The notes beneath the pieces were generated by a model that did no database searches, had not been told where the DNA came from, and was given only the letters and a program-made list of their open reading frames with translations. The position numbers and the translations under genes were made by a program. This document shows, piece after piece, positions 7,965 to 17,213 of a stretch of DNA of 64,000 bases. Source of the stretch: Thermoplasmatota archaeon (GTDB taxonomy: Archaea > Thermoplasmatota > Thermoplasmata > UBA10834); the NCBI GenBank assembly GCA_018818785.1, contig JAHIRF010000012.1, positions 1 through 64,000 on the forward strand, given 5' to 3'. Each line of letters opens with the position of its first letter. Positions within the stretch are counted from its first letter, which is position 1.

Positions 7965-10900
7965 ATGGGGGAATTAAAGATGGATAGTATTGGCAAAGAG
8001 AGGAACGCATTCAGAGCAAGGGCGACCAAGACTTTCGGAGCCATTGTTCTGGCGATATTGATGATCGGTATCCCGTCCTTCTTGACTGGCGGAGATGCTT
8101 TGAATGTTGTGGATCAGGCTGGCGCGGTTGACCGTGAAAGAAGTCAATTCGTCGTGGGTCTGAGCGGTGAGCTCACCATATCCACATTGAATCCAAACAC
8201 ATATACCTGGATGGCCGAGGCCATGGTGATATGGAGTTTGTACAGTTCGCTTCTTCAGAGAGATGTTGATAATGAGATCATAGGGGATCTTGCATATGAG
8301 TGGAGCGCCACCCCAGATGGAATGACATGGACTTTCAATATCTGGGATAACATCTACTTCTGCGACCCAGCGGATCCAGATCCTGCGACACCTGTCGAGG
8401 AAAGGCACCTTACAGTAGATGATGTGATATGGTCATTGTGGATGTTCCAGAACAACTCCCTCAGCCGATTGAACGCCAATATGGGAGGTGCGATCGGTTC
8501 GATGGAGAAGATAAATGACTTTGAGATGAGCATCACACTCTGCAAGCCATACGCTCCTTTCATAGACATATTCACGATGCCGATTCTCCCGAAGTACATA
8601 TGGGAGAATGTGGACCCTCAGCGGTTTGACAACATGCCTCCGGTGGGCTCTGGTCCGTGGTATTACGCAACTGACGGTCTGCCGACCACCAACACCGTCG
8701 AACTCAGAAGGAACCCGCAATGGTACATGGAGGAGAACTGCGGATGGCAGATGCACATCGAGCAGCTGTTCATACAGGGTGAGCTCGAAGCGAGCACCGC
8801 CTGGCAGAATGTCAAGGCTGGCTCAATCGATGTTATGCTAGGTGTTTCACCGTCTGTGTACGTGTCCGAGATGGACTCTACACCATACGTGCTCGGTTTC
8901 GCACAGAGCCAGGGATTCGTTTATGAATTCAACCTGAACCAAATGACCGATGAACTGAGGGCACAACTTGGCGGCACTGTCAAGAGTGGAACCAACAACC
9001 AGCTTCTGTTGATAGATGAGATAAAGCTGGCGATTGCGATGAGTGTCAATAAGACTGCCTTCATACATGAGGTGCTTGAGGATCTCGGAAGCGTTGCTAC
9101 ATCGCTGGTCCCGGATGTGAATCCATGGTACTATGAATACGGCAGCATCGAGGGTGAGAAACAGATACCATTCGACACTGGCTATGCCCGTAGCATCTTA
9201 TATGAAGCTGGCTGGAAGTATGATGCACTGGGCAAAGCTGCGAACAATGAGACTTGTCCATTATACAGGCAGCTGCCGACCGGTGGATACGGCGATCCGC
9301 TCAAGTTTAGATTCTATTCCCTCAACACCGTAACAGAGTGGGAGGAGGGCGCTAGAATGATCGTCAACTGGACGAATGAAGCTGGTATAGAGCTCGACCT
9401 CGAGCTTGTGAGCGGAACCACATTGACCAACTATTGGTACGCAGCAGATTACGACATATGGCTGTGGGATTGGATATTCGGTCCGTTGAACGATCCATGC
9501 ACGGGCGTGCTGACAGTCCTGACGACTGATGCCATCGGTATCGATAGTGACGTATACTGGTCCAACGCGACTTTCGATGCGTTGTATGACCAGAGCATTG
9601 TCACCATGGACCCTGTCATCAGGCAAGAGATTGTCGACGAAATGCAGAGGATGGCATACGAGAACATGGGTTGCCAATGCATTGCCTTCAGGAAGGATCT
9701 GTACGCAGCGAGCACGAGATACTGGTCCAATTACGGTGACTGGAACAACACCTACATGCTGCTTCCGGACGTCACATTCCAGTACCTTGGCATGAGGGTG
9801 CAGCCAACTGACAACGAGGCTCCTCAGTTCACAGGTTTTACTGCGAGCCTCACTGGTGACATGGGCACGCCTATAACTGGGTTCAGTGCCACAGTCTCCG
9901 ATGATGATGAGACGACCCCTCTCAGAATGAAATGGTTCTGGGGTGACGGTAGCGCGTCTTCTGATGTACCCGTCGATGAGACTGGAACCGTATCGATGAC
10001 GCACACATACGCTGAGGACGGCATATACACGGCCTACATCGCGGTCTACGAAGATGGTCCATCCAACGGATTCGATGATGGCTTCATGACCTGGACCAAG
10101 GCGCAGGTCACTGTCAGAGACATGACCAACGGCGAGCCGGTGATTCAAGAAATAATCGTCGACCCCACAGATCCCGACACTGGTACCGAGATAACGTTCA
10201 CTTGTGTCGCGACTGACGATGAGGATGACACACTCTACTACGAGTGGAACTTCGGCGATGGCAGCATATTGGGCGGACAGACGGTGACCCATCAGTTCAC
10301 TACCGCGACATCTTACACAGTATCCGTTGCTGTCGATGACAAGCACATCGGTTCGGTCGACAGACCCACGATGGGGTACGCCTATGTACCGGTCACTTCG
10401 AACAGGGCTCCGACCGTAACGGTTCCTGACTACGCGAACAAGATTGCGAAGCAGACCTATACATACACCGCGACAGCGAGCGACCCAGATTCTAGGGATG
10501 AACTGCAGTATACGTGGTATTGGGGTGATGGTACATTCTCCGTCACGACCACTGCATCAGCGGACCATGCCTACAATTCTAGAGGCACGTACACGCTGAC
10601 GGTATGGGTAGATGATCAGACGGGCCTGGATAATCACAATATCTCGGATTCGGGACTTGTGAGCGTCATCACGATGTCGAACAAGGCCCCGGTCATCCAG
10701 GATTTCACCATAACGGACTCAACGCCTGCTGCTACATATTGTGGTGAAGACCTGGTGTTCGTGGGACTCGCGAGCGACAAGGACGAAGACCCGTTGACGA
10801 TAACCTTCGAATTCGGTGACGGTAGCTATTATGTGGAGCGCTTTGCGGGAACCGGTGCGGCGGTTGAATGCTCGACAACCCACTCGTACGAGAATGCGGG

Positions 10901-13313
10901 AACTCACACTGTGTATATGCATGCATCCGACGGCGCAGCGAATGTCTCAACAGAGCTTTCCGTAGTCGTTCTGGCAAATGATCCACCGGAATTCCAGGAA
11001 GAACCCGCAACGATATACGGAACAACAAATGAGGCGACTTCGTTCTCCGTCGATGTGATTGACCCCAACTCAGACTCTCTGAAGTACACCTGGTCTTGGG
11101 ACGATGGGACGGCATCAGTTACAGCGAGCGGGTCAACTACGCATACTTACACCCAATCCTCAGATGAGGATGGATATGTGTACAGGGTGTGGGCCGATGA
11201 CGGCAAGGGCTACAATGAATCTGCCGCAGGATATGCGTTCATCAACGCCAAACCTGTATTGAATTCATTGACCTGGATAAACGTGACGCAAGATGTCTCG
11301 CGTACGTACACTGCAGTTGCGACTGATTCGGATGGTGAATCGCTCATATACACCTGGAACTTCGGTGATGGCACAGGGTACTTCGTCGGCAACTCGATAA
11401 CCCATACATACACCGTCGTTGGCAACTACACTCGCCAGGTATGGGTGTATGACGGCTTCCCGCTGTCGAGTCACAATGTGACCAGCGATGCAAAGACAAC
11501 CGTCCGCCCAGCAGGCACCAACTATGAGCCGGAATTCACGACCTACCCAGCGGACAAGACTGTCGCCGTAGGTCAAACGACGGGATACCATGCAGATGCA
11601 AGCGACCCTGACGAAGACGATCTGACATACACATGGGACTTCTACGACGATGGTAGCATCCTTCTTGTGGGTCAGGATGTAGACTACGCGTACGACACAA
11701 TCGGAACGCACACATGCCGGGTATATGTCGATGATGGAATGGGCCACAACGTGAGCGCGTCCGCAACGATTGAGGTAGTGGCGGATGCTCCACCTGTCGC
11801 AGACGCAGGTGAGGACATAACCGCACCCGAGGATGAACCCGTCATGTTCGATGGCAGAGGTTCTTCCGATGATGTGGGCGTCATCAACTGGACATGGACG
11901 ATCGATGAGTTATCGGCCACATTGTATGGTTCGCAACCGGAGTACGAATTCCTTGATGTCGGCACATATACCGTGACCCTGGTAGTTCGTGACACCATTG
12001 ATCAGGAATCCGTTCCAGATGAGATCACAGTGACAATCACTGATGCAACGGACCCAACCGCTGTTGCAGAGGCAGACGACATGGATGTTGACATGGGTGA
12101 TACAGTCACATTCGATGGATCCGACTCAAGTGACAATGTCGAAGTGGTCAACTGGACTTGGACACTGGTGGATGAGGTCATCGTGACCCTTTATGGTGAA
12201 TCCGTGTCCTACCAGTTCGATACGCCTGGTACATACACTGTGACCCTTGTGGTCAAGGATGCGATGGGCAACGAGGGCTCCGTCGAGATAGACATAATCG
12301 TTCGTGACACAGAAGCTCCAGTCGCGGTCGCAGAAGCTTCCGAATCTGAAGTAGACATGGATGCGATGGTGACTCTGGATGGATCTGGATCCAGCGACAA
12401 CTACGACGATGAGATGGACTTCGTGTGGACCTTCACCGACGGCGTGGCAGTCGAATTGATCGGCGAGACGATCGAATACACCTTCGAGAACGCCGGAGTA
12501 TTCGAGATAACCTTGACAGTGACCGACGATGAAGGAAACAGCGACACCGCGACAGTGACGGTGACCGTCTTGGATACACAGTCTCCCGTTGCTGATGCTT
12601 CCGCTAGCGCGACAGAGGTCGATGCGGGAACGACAGTCACATTCGATGGAACGGCTTCGACGGACAATGTGGGTATCGATAGCTACACTTGGACGTTCAC
12701 CTACAATGGTGCTCCGGTATCGTTGGATGGTGCGACGGTCTCGTTCGAGTTCGATATCGCAGGCGCCTACATCGTGACCTTGAATGTGACAGATGCTGCT
12801 GGGAACTACGACATCGCGACTGTGACGATCACCGTGCAAGCCTCCGCTACGGATGCAGCACCGACAGCAGTTGCGACAGTGACACCTACATCAGCGACAG
12901 TCGGGACATCAGTTACCTTCAGCAGCACCGGGTCCTCTGATGATATCGGCATAGTGAACTACACCTGGACGTTCGTGTACGAGGACGCTACAGTGACAAG
13001 ATACACTGCATCGTTCTCGTTCACATTCGATGCAGCTGGCACATACGATGTCACCCTGACGGTCAGGGACGGTTCCGGTCAGACCGATGAGGCGACAGTA
13101 AGCGTCACGATTGAGACCGATGACGACGAGAAGACCTTCATCGAGCAGTATGGCCTGCCGATCGGAGTGTTGGCCGCGCTCGCGATAGTAGCGCTTCTCG
13201 CCATAATGCTCATGAAGAAGGGCAAGGGCGGCAAGTCGTCAGGTGCGAACGATTCTGATGTCGATGGTATCGCGTTAGAGGAACCCGCGCCTCCGGAAGA
13301 CCAGAACCTCTGA
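7965..13313 (+). CDS. Family 5 solute-binding protein fused to about 12 PKD domains, membrane-anchored
   Basis: 1782 aa. A signal or anchor segment lies near residues 24-42. Residues about 45-610 are a family 5 (SBP_bac_5) oligopeptide-binding domain; GWKYDALGKAA and VNKTAF-type segments are typical. From about residue 615 to 1715 I count 12 PKD-like domains: seven with NFGDG-type motifs, then five of a second type (GSSDN...TWT...GTYTVTLVV). A C-terminal helix (about 1729-1750) and a Lys-rich tail anchor it. Usual family 5 binding proteins are 500-600 aa. The PKD array probably holds the binding domain away from the membrane. The start at 7965 has GGTG upstream; ATG at 7980 is an alternative. 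It presumably feeds the OppB/OppC-like permeases upstream. Confidence 0.92.
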   Translation: MGELKMDSIGKERNAFRARATKTFGAIVLAILMIGIPSFLTGGDALNVVDQAGAVDRERSQFVVGLSGELTISTLNPNTYTWMAEAMVIWSLYSSLLQRDVDNEIIGDLAYEWSATPDGMTWTFNIWDNIYFCDPADPDPATPVEERHLTVDDVIWSLWMFQNNSLSRLNANMGGAIGSMEKINDFEMSITLCKPYAPFIDIFTMPILPKYIWENVDPQRFDNMPPVGSGPWYYATDGLPTTNTVELRRNPQWYMEENCGWQMHIEQLFIQGELEASTAWQNVKAGSIDVMLGVSPSVYVSEMDSTPYVLGFAQSQGFVYEFNLNQMTDELRAQLGGTVKSGTNNQLLLIDEIKLAIAMSVNKTAFIHEVLEDLGSVATSLVPDVNPWYYEYGSIEGEKQIPFDTGYARSILYEAGWKYDALGKAANNETCPLYRQLPTGGYGDPLKFRFYSLNTVTEWEEGARMIVNWTNEAGIELDLELVSGTTLTNYWYAADYDIWLWDWIFGPLNDPCTGVLTVLTTDAIGIDSDVYWSNATFDALYDQSIVTMDPVIRQEIVDEMQRMAYENMGCQCIAFRKDLYAASTRYWSNYGDWNNTYMLLPDVTFQYLGMRVQPTDNEAPQFTGFTASLTGDMGTPITGFSATVSDDDETTPLRMKWFWGDGSASSDVPVDETGTVSMTHTYAEDGIYTAYIAVYEDGPSNGFDDGFMTWTKAQVTVRDMTNGEPVIQEIIVDPTDPDTGTEITFTCVATDDEDDTLYYEWNFGDGSILGGQTVTHQFTTATSYTVSVAVDDKHIGSVDRPTMGYAYVPVTSNRAPTVTVPDYANKIAKQTYTYTATASDPDSRDELQYTWYWGDGTFSVTTTASADHAYNSRGTYTLTVWVDDQTGLDNHNISDSGLVSVITMSNKAPVIQDFTITDSTPAATYCGEDLVFVGLASDKDEDPLTITFEFGDGSYYVERFAGTGAAVECSTTHSYENAGTHTVYMHASDGAANVSTELSVVVLANDPPEFQEEPATIYGTTNEATSFSVDVIDPNSDSLKYTWSWDDGTASVTASGSTTHTYTQSSDEDGYVYRVWADDGKGYNESAAGYAFINAKPVLNSLTWINVTQDVSRTYTAVATDSDGESLIYTWNFGDGTGYFVGNSITHTYTVVGNYTRQVWVYDGFPLSSHNVTSDAKTTVRPAGTNYEPEFTTYPADKTVAVGQTTGYHADASDPDEDDLTYTWDFYDDGSILLVGQDVDYAYDTIGTHTCRVYVDDGMGHNVSASATIEVVADAPPVADAGEDITAPEDEPVMFDGRGSSDDVGVINWTWTIDELSATLYGSQPEYEFLDVGTYTVTLVVRDTIDQESVPDEITVTITDATDPTAVAEADDMDVDMGDTVTFDGSDSSDNVEVVNWTWTLVDEVIVTLYGESVSYQFDTPGTYTVTLVVKDAMGNEGSVEIDIIVRDTEAPVAVAEASESEVDMDAMVTLDGSGSSDNYDDEMDFVWTFTDGVAVELIGETIEYTFENAGVFEITLTVTDDEGNSDTATVTVTVLDTQSPVADASASATEVDAGTTVTFDGTASTDNVGIDSYTWTFTYNGAPVSLDGATVSFEFDIAGAYIVTLNVTDAAGNYDIATVTITVQASATDAAPTAVATVTPTSATVGTSVTFSSTGSSDDIGIVNYTWTFVYEDATVTRYTASFSFTFDAAGTYDVTLTVRDGSGQTDEATVSVTIETDDDEKTFIEQYGLPIGVLAALAIVALLAIMLMKKGKGGKSSGANDSDVDGIALEEPAPPEDQNL

Positions 13314-13354
13314 GCGACGAAGGTCGAAACCACTTACATGAAACCTTTTCCATG

Positions 13355-13374
13355 ATTTTCATTTTTCTTGTTTC
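13355..13374 (+). terminator. T-rich terminator after the binding-protein gene
   Basis: Runs of four and five T within a T-rich stretch about 40 nt after the stop codon, without a strong hairpin, fit archaeal oligo-T termination. Confidence 0.45.
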
Positions 13375-13441
13375 TAAGAAGAGCTCCAGCTCATCGAATG
13401 AGTGTTCAAGGCAAAATCATGAGGCTGGGGGAAAAGGGATC

Positions 13442-13813
13442 TCAGATTCCTTCTCTGTCGAGCAAGTCCTCATCATCGAGAGGCCTGAACTCGAGCGCCA
13501 CCATGGAGATCATGTCGAGCTGCAAGCTCGTGTGGAGGTAATCCAGGTTCTTGTCGACATGTGGGGAGAAGCTCTCATCCTGAGATGTCTCGATCATCCT
13601 GGATAGCATCGAGTCTATCCTGTTCGATGTCCTGTGTTCACGCCTGAGAATCCCTCCGCTGAGGGTGAAGAACGATGGTCCCAGAGTATTCTTGCGCTTC
13701 TTCGCTGGGTGCCCTAGAACTTCCGTGTGTCTGTCCACGATCGGCTCGTCAAGTTTCGATATAGTCTCCAAATCCCATCCCTTTCCGGAGCTGCTGATGT
13801 ATCGATGGGTCAA
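13442..13813 (-). CDS. Conserved small protein, paralogue of 15390-15764
   Basis: 123 aa, soluble, with no known domain that I recognise. It aligns along its length with the 124-aa protein at 15390-15764: both share GWD[LV]E near residue 12, KL..P just after, and a C-terminal LDYL segment (NLDYLHTSLQL versus ELDYLKANIEL). The only in-frame start that keeps the shared N-terminus is TTG at 13813. A TATA-like sequence lies immediately upstream (13815-13823), too close for a normal promoter of this start, so the start is uncertain. It is the last of five same-strand genes. Function unknown. Confidence 0.6.
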   Translation of the reverse strand: MTHRYISSSGKGWDLETISKLDEPIVDRHTEVLGHPAKKRKNTLGPSFFTLSGGILRREHRTSNRIDSMLSRMIETSQDESFSPHVDKNLDYLHTSLQLDMISMVALEFRPLDDEDLLDREGI

Positions 13814-13868
13814 TATTTATACGTTTTCTGAAATTCGTCTGGCACAGGTACATTGTTCGAAAGGTATG

Positions 13869-14282
13869 TCATCGTTCATTTCCGAGTATGTGGATTGCTA
13901 GTCGTGTCGCTCCGATGACGTATTTCGTGCATCTCTCTCTGTGACCTGGGGTTGTGAAGTCGCTCTTGTTGAGATCCCTGCATTTGGATGATTCGAACTC
14001 CTCGACGAATCTCGTATAGAACTCTCCAGCGGGCCCGTAGCTCCTCGACTTGTCATCTTTGGGATCGGATCTTCCACGCGCTGCGCCTATCGCTAGCAGC
14101 GCACCAGTCATCGCACCGCAAAGATCTTCTGAACGACCTATCCCTCCTCCGAATGGCGTGGCCATCCTGAGGCACTGCACGTTGAGCTCCGTATCGAGTG
14201 TGTGACAGACTCCTCTGAGGGTTGATTCCGCACAGTTGCATCCCCGGTTCCAACAGTCCACCGCGTGGTCGACCCCTTCCAC
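13869..14282 (-). CDS. C_GCAxxG_C_C family putative redox protein
   Basis: 137 aa. CWNRGCNCAESTL at the N-terminus and PFGGGIGRSEDLCGAMTGA in the middle are the signature of the C_GCAxxG_C_C family, whose conserved cysteines are thought to bind a metal or cluster or act in redox. Two further cysteines lie near the C-terminus (SSKCRDLN, HRERCTKYV). The length fits the family. It starts 16 nt after the S66 peptidase gene on the same strand, so the two are probably co-transcribed. The exact reaction is not known for this family. Confidence 0.85.
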   Translation of the reverse strand: MEGVDHAVDCWNRGCNCAESTLRGVCHTLDTELNVQCLRMATPFGGGIGRSEDLCGAMTGALLAIGAARGRSDPKDDKSRSYGPAGEFYTRFVEEFESSKCRDLNKSDFTTPGHRERCTKYVIGATRLAIHILGNER

Positions 14283-14298
14283 GGATGATCTCGTGCAA

Positions 14299-15264
14299 TC
14301 ACTCCTTGAGCGGGCTCTCTTCGATTACCAGCGATGGATTGGTCGCATTCATCGATGCATTCACGCCTTCGGGTATAACGAGTTTCATAGCTCCATGTCC
14401 ACAGCAAAGTCCAGAGTATGAGGGCACATTCTTCAAGCATCCGATCGTGTCCTGTATGACTTCTTCCAGGCTCGGTCTAGGTAGGTCCATCTTAGGGATT
14501 TTGGAGATCTGGCCGAAGATGATCCCTGCTGTCACTTGAAGCTTTCTTGCGAGGTGCAGGTGCATCAGCAGTCTATCTATGTCATATTCGGAGACGTAGA
14601 CATCTTCGAGGAAGAGTATCTTCCCCTGAGTATCGATCGAGTCTTCCGTTCCCAGCGTATGCACGACCATCGATAGATTGCCGCCCACTATCTTGCCGCG
14701 GGCCTTCCCGGGAACGACGGTCCTCAACAACATTCCGTTCGGCGGATTGTCTATCTTCCCCCAAGGTTCCGCGCGGGAGAGGAGTTCCAATGCCCGATCG
14801 ATGTTCTCCTTTCCTGTCGCTGGGTCCCTCTCCGGGTTGCTTCCAGCATATCCCTCGACCGAAGGGCCATGGAATGTGACGAGGCCCGTGCGCTGATGAA
14901 TCGCTATGTGCAACGTCGTGATGTCGCTGTATCCGATGAATATCTTGGGATTGCTCTTGATGATGTCGAAATCCAACAGATCGAGGATGCGCATCGCGCC
15001 GTAGCCGCCTCGCGAAGCGAATATCGCGTCCACATCTTCGTTCGCGAACATGTCGACAAGTGATTTCGCCCTATGCTCGTCCTTTCCGGAGCTGAAGCCT
15101 CTTCGCGTGACGTTCTTGGTGCACTCCCCGAGCACGACCTTGTAGTTGAGACTCCTCAGATAGTTGATGGCTTGTCCGAGACCGAACGGTTCAGAGAAAC
15201 CCGATGGAGATACTATGCCGATGGTCGCGCCCTCTGTCAATTTCGCAGGTTTGATTACTTTCAT
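14299..15264 (-). CDS. S66 family peptidase (LD-carboxypeptidase / MccF-like)
   Basis: 321 aa. The Ser-Glu-His triad of family S66 can be placed: nucleophile Ser in FIGYSDITTLH, Glu in ILFLEDVY and His in CCGHGAMK. ASRGGYGAMRILDLLD is also typical. Family members cleave LD-peptides of murein or degrade microcin C-like peptide nucleotides. Archaea of this group are not expected to make murein, so a detoxifying or peptide-recycling role is more likely (inference). The ATG at 15264 follows a purine-rich stretch (GGAGTCGAGAACGG); an upstream in-frame codon at 15303 lies too near the AT-rich promoter-like region. It is followed by the C_GCAxxG gene. Confidence 0.9.
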   Translation of the reverse strand: MKVIKPAKLTEGATIGIVSPSGFSEPFGLGQAINYLRSLNYKVVLGECTKNVTRRGFSSGKDEHRAKSLVDMFANEDVDAIFASRGGYGAMRILDLLDFDIIKSNPKIFIGYSDITTLHIAIHQRTGLVTFHGPSVEGYAGSNPERDPATGKENIDRALELLSRAEPWGKIDNPPNGMLLRTVVPGKARGKIVGGNLSMVVHTLGTEDSIDTQGKILFLEDVYVSEYDIDRLLMHLHLARKLQVTAGIIFGQISKIPKMDLPRPSLEEVIQDTIGCLKNVPSYSGLCCGHGAMKLVIPEGVNASMNATNPSLVIEESPLKE

Positions 15265-15389
15265 CCGTTCTCGACTCCTAAGGCCAGGAGAGTCGGAAGT
15301 CACACTTAAATTATGCGTTTGAAAATCATCAAGAATTGGCTTGGAATAATGTGAAAAGGGGTTTTACGGAGCGGTCTACCTCCGATGTC

Positions 15390-15764
15390 TCAGGCGAAGG
15401 CAGCTTCCTGGAACAGAATCTCTTCTGAACTCGGTGTCGCTTCAATGCCTGCCCCAATCTCCAAGAGGCTGAGCTCGATGTTCGCCTTGAGGTAGTCCAG
15501 CTCGTTTATCACATCCAGGCAATCGACCTTCTCTGGTTGGAGATCGATCTCCGTGTGCAGTTGGTTTATCCTCATACGGTTCTCAGCCAGCTTCGAGAGG
15601 ATATCGAAGCCTTCTGGATCATCTTGAGACATTCTCAGTGTCCTGGTTCTAGACATCGTGTTTCCGTTGTGGGCCTCGATCTTCTGGATCGCGAGGGGCA
15701 CAGCCAGCTTCCTCTTCAATTCAACATCCCATCCCGTGTATGACAATTGTCTGACAATATCCAT
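15390..15764 (-). CDS. Conserved small protein, paralogue of 13442-13813
   Basis: 124 aa, predicted soluble and partly helical. The N-terminal SYTGWDVEL motif, the KLAVP segment and the INELDYLKANIEL helix match the protein at 13442-13813. No other family is recognised. ATG at 15764 keeps the shared GWD motif. A strong TATA-like run (15771-15780) sits only a few bases upstream, as in the paralogue, which is odd for a promoter of this start. It lies between a small coiled-coil gene and the S66 peptidase gene on the same strand. Confidence 0.65.
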   Translation of the reverse strand: MDIVRQLSYTGWDVELKRKLAVPLAIQKIEAHNGNTMSRTRTLRMSQDDPEGFDILSKLAENRMRINQLHTEIDLQPEKVDCLDVINELDYLKANIELSLLEIGAGIEATPSSEEILFQEAAFA

Positions 15765-15799
15765 TTCATCGTATATATATGTTGCTGATGCGGGATGGA

Positions 15800-16015
15800 T
15801 CACTTTCCGGGTGGGCCAGCTTTCTGATTGGCCCTTCTCTCGAGCTCGGATATCTTCTTCTGCAGATTCCTTATCTTGGCGTCGTAGCGGGCCACCTGCT
15901 CCCTGAGCCTGGCTGCTTTCGCCCTGAGCTTGGCGGCCTTTGCCAACTTCCTCGTGGATGCTCGGTAATTGTTCATCTCCGATGAGTACTTCTTCGCATC
16001 CTTGGTGGACGACAT
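15800..16015 (-). CDS. Small basic coiled-coil protein
   Basis: 71 aa, rich in Lys, Arg and Ala, almost entirely predicted helix or coiled coil (residues about 20-62, for example RLREQVARYDAKIRNLQKK). No membrane segment or metal motif is seen. ATG at 16015 was chosen because the residues upstream in frame look non-coding. It is the first of five minus-strand genes here. Function unknown. Confidence 0.6.
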   Translation of the reverse strand: MSSTKDAKKYSSEMNNYRASTRKLAKAAKLRAKAARLREQVARYDAKIRNLQKKISELERRANQKAGPPGK

Positions 16016-16182
16016 GATTATCAGGATATAATGAGCGACTTTGCTGCATATGAAGCTATCTTCATTGGAATCACATCCAATCCCTGTGGAAAGTGAATAA
16101 TACTGGATAATGATGCAAGGGGCCAGATGAAAGCTTACCTCATGGCATTTGGCTGCTCCTTGGACACCAGGGAACCGAAGGA

Positions 16183-17070
16183 GTGACGACCTTGCAGCGG
16201 AAGACATTCCTATTCATCCTTCTGGCAGTGACGGCTATCATCTGGGGGAGCGCCTTCGTCTTCGTCGATGTCGCCATCAAGGACGGTTCTTCGCCTATCA
16301 TGCTCTCGATGGCCAGGTTCGTCGTGGCATCCCTGATATTCGGAGCATACCTTCTCGTGAGACGCCCGAGCGGTGTCGATCGGGAGGATCGTAAGAGCTT
16401 CCTGATGCTGGCTTTCATTGGTGTCGGGATATACTTCATACTGCAGTACATCGGCATCGGTCTGGCAGGCGCCTCGATATCATCCATCCTGGTGTTCCTG
16501 TTGTGTCCTGTGATGATATTCGTTCTATCTGCTAGACGTCTGGGCGAGAAGATTTCTGGCGAGGAGAAGGTCGGTCTTGCCATCGCCGCATGCGGCTCCG
16601 TGCTGGTCATCACCAACGGATCCATATCATTCATATCGGAATGGCCGTTGATCGTCGGTGGATTGCTGCAGGTCATATGTGCTTTCTTCTGGGCAGTGTA
16701 CACGGTGGAAGGCAAGAAGGTCGTTATGAAGTACGATCCCATCGCAAGCACCGCCTATATCACGATAATCGGCACGATCATGATGGTGCCGTTCGCCGTC
16801 ACGGATGCTGTGATCACGGTCCAGGCATTCCCGGTCAGCTTCTTCGTGGCCGCGCTGTATGTCGGTGTTCTCTGCACCGTCATAGGGTATGTGTTCTGGT
16901 TCAGGGCGCTGACGGGATTGGCCGCGTCCGTCACTGGCGCCACCATGTACTTCATGCCGATCGTGACGATCATCTTCGCGTGGATGATGCTTGGTGACAC
17001 GATCGGATGGGTATCTGGCATGGGAGGCGCGTTGACCGCCGTCGGCGTCATAATAATCTCGAGGAAGTGA
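16183..17070 (+). CDS. DMT superfamily transporter (EamA)
   Basis: 295 aa with ten predicted membrane helices in two EamA repeats (about residues 10-140 and 155-293). The first helix IIWGSAFVFVDVAIK and the end of the second repeat (GATMYFMPIVTIIFAWMMLGD) are characteristic. Members export amino acids, nucleobases or other metabolites; the substrate cannot be told. A GGAGTGA Shine-Dalgarno lies just before TTG at 16192, so translation may start there rather than at GTG 16183 (three residues shorter). Monocistronic, followed by tRNA-Gln. Confidence 0.88.
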   Translation: MTTLQRKTFLFILLAVTAIIWGSAFVFVDVAIKDGSSPIMLSMARFVVASLIFGAYLLVRRPSGVDREDRKSFLMLAFIGVGIYFILQYIGIGLAGASISSILVFLLCPVMIFVLSARRLGEKISGEEKVGLAIAACGSVLVITNGSISFISEWPLIVGGLLQVICAFFWAVYTVEGKKVVMKYDPIASTAYITIIGTIMMVPFAVTDAVITVQAFPVSFFVAALYVGVLCTVIGYVFWFRALTGLAASVTGATMYFMPIVTIIFAWMMLGDTIGWVSGMGGALTAVGVIIISRK

Positions 17071-17140
17071 GAGCCGACTTCCAAGTTCTTTGGAAACGGT
17101 TAATATGGAAAGGCTGCAATGTAGCCGCACGGAACGCAAC

Positions 17141-17213
17141 AGCCCCGTAGTGTAGTGGTCAATCATGCGGGCCTTTGGAGCCTGTGACGGAGGTTCGAAT
17201 CCTCCCGGGGCTA
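17141..17213 (+). tRNA. tRNA-Gln (UUG anticodon)
   Basis: Acceptor AGCCCCG/CGGGGCT, T arm GGAGG-TTCGAAT-CCTCC and anticodon loop CTTTGGA (anticodon TTG). The discriminator is A17213 and CCA is encoded at 17214-17216, unlike the other two tRNAs here. The 3' end overlaps the stop codon of the convergent gene at 17211-17456. Confidence 0.95.

Noticed and set aside
9261-10346. A 361-codon open frame on the minus strand inside the binding-protein gene
   Set aside because: It is antisense to a clear domain protein, with no homology and a composition that mirrors the sense codons.
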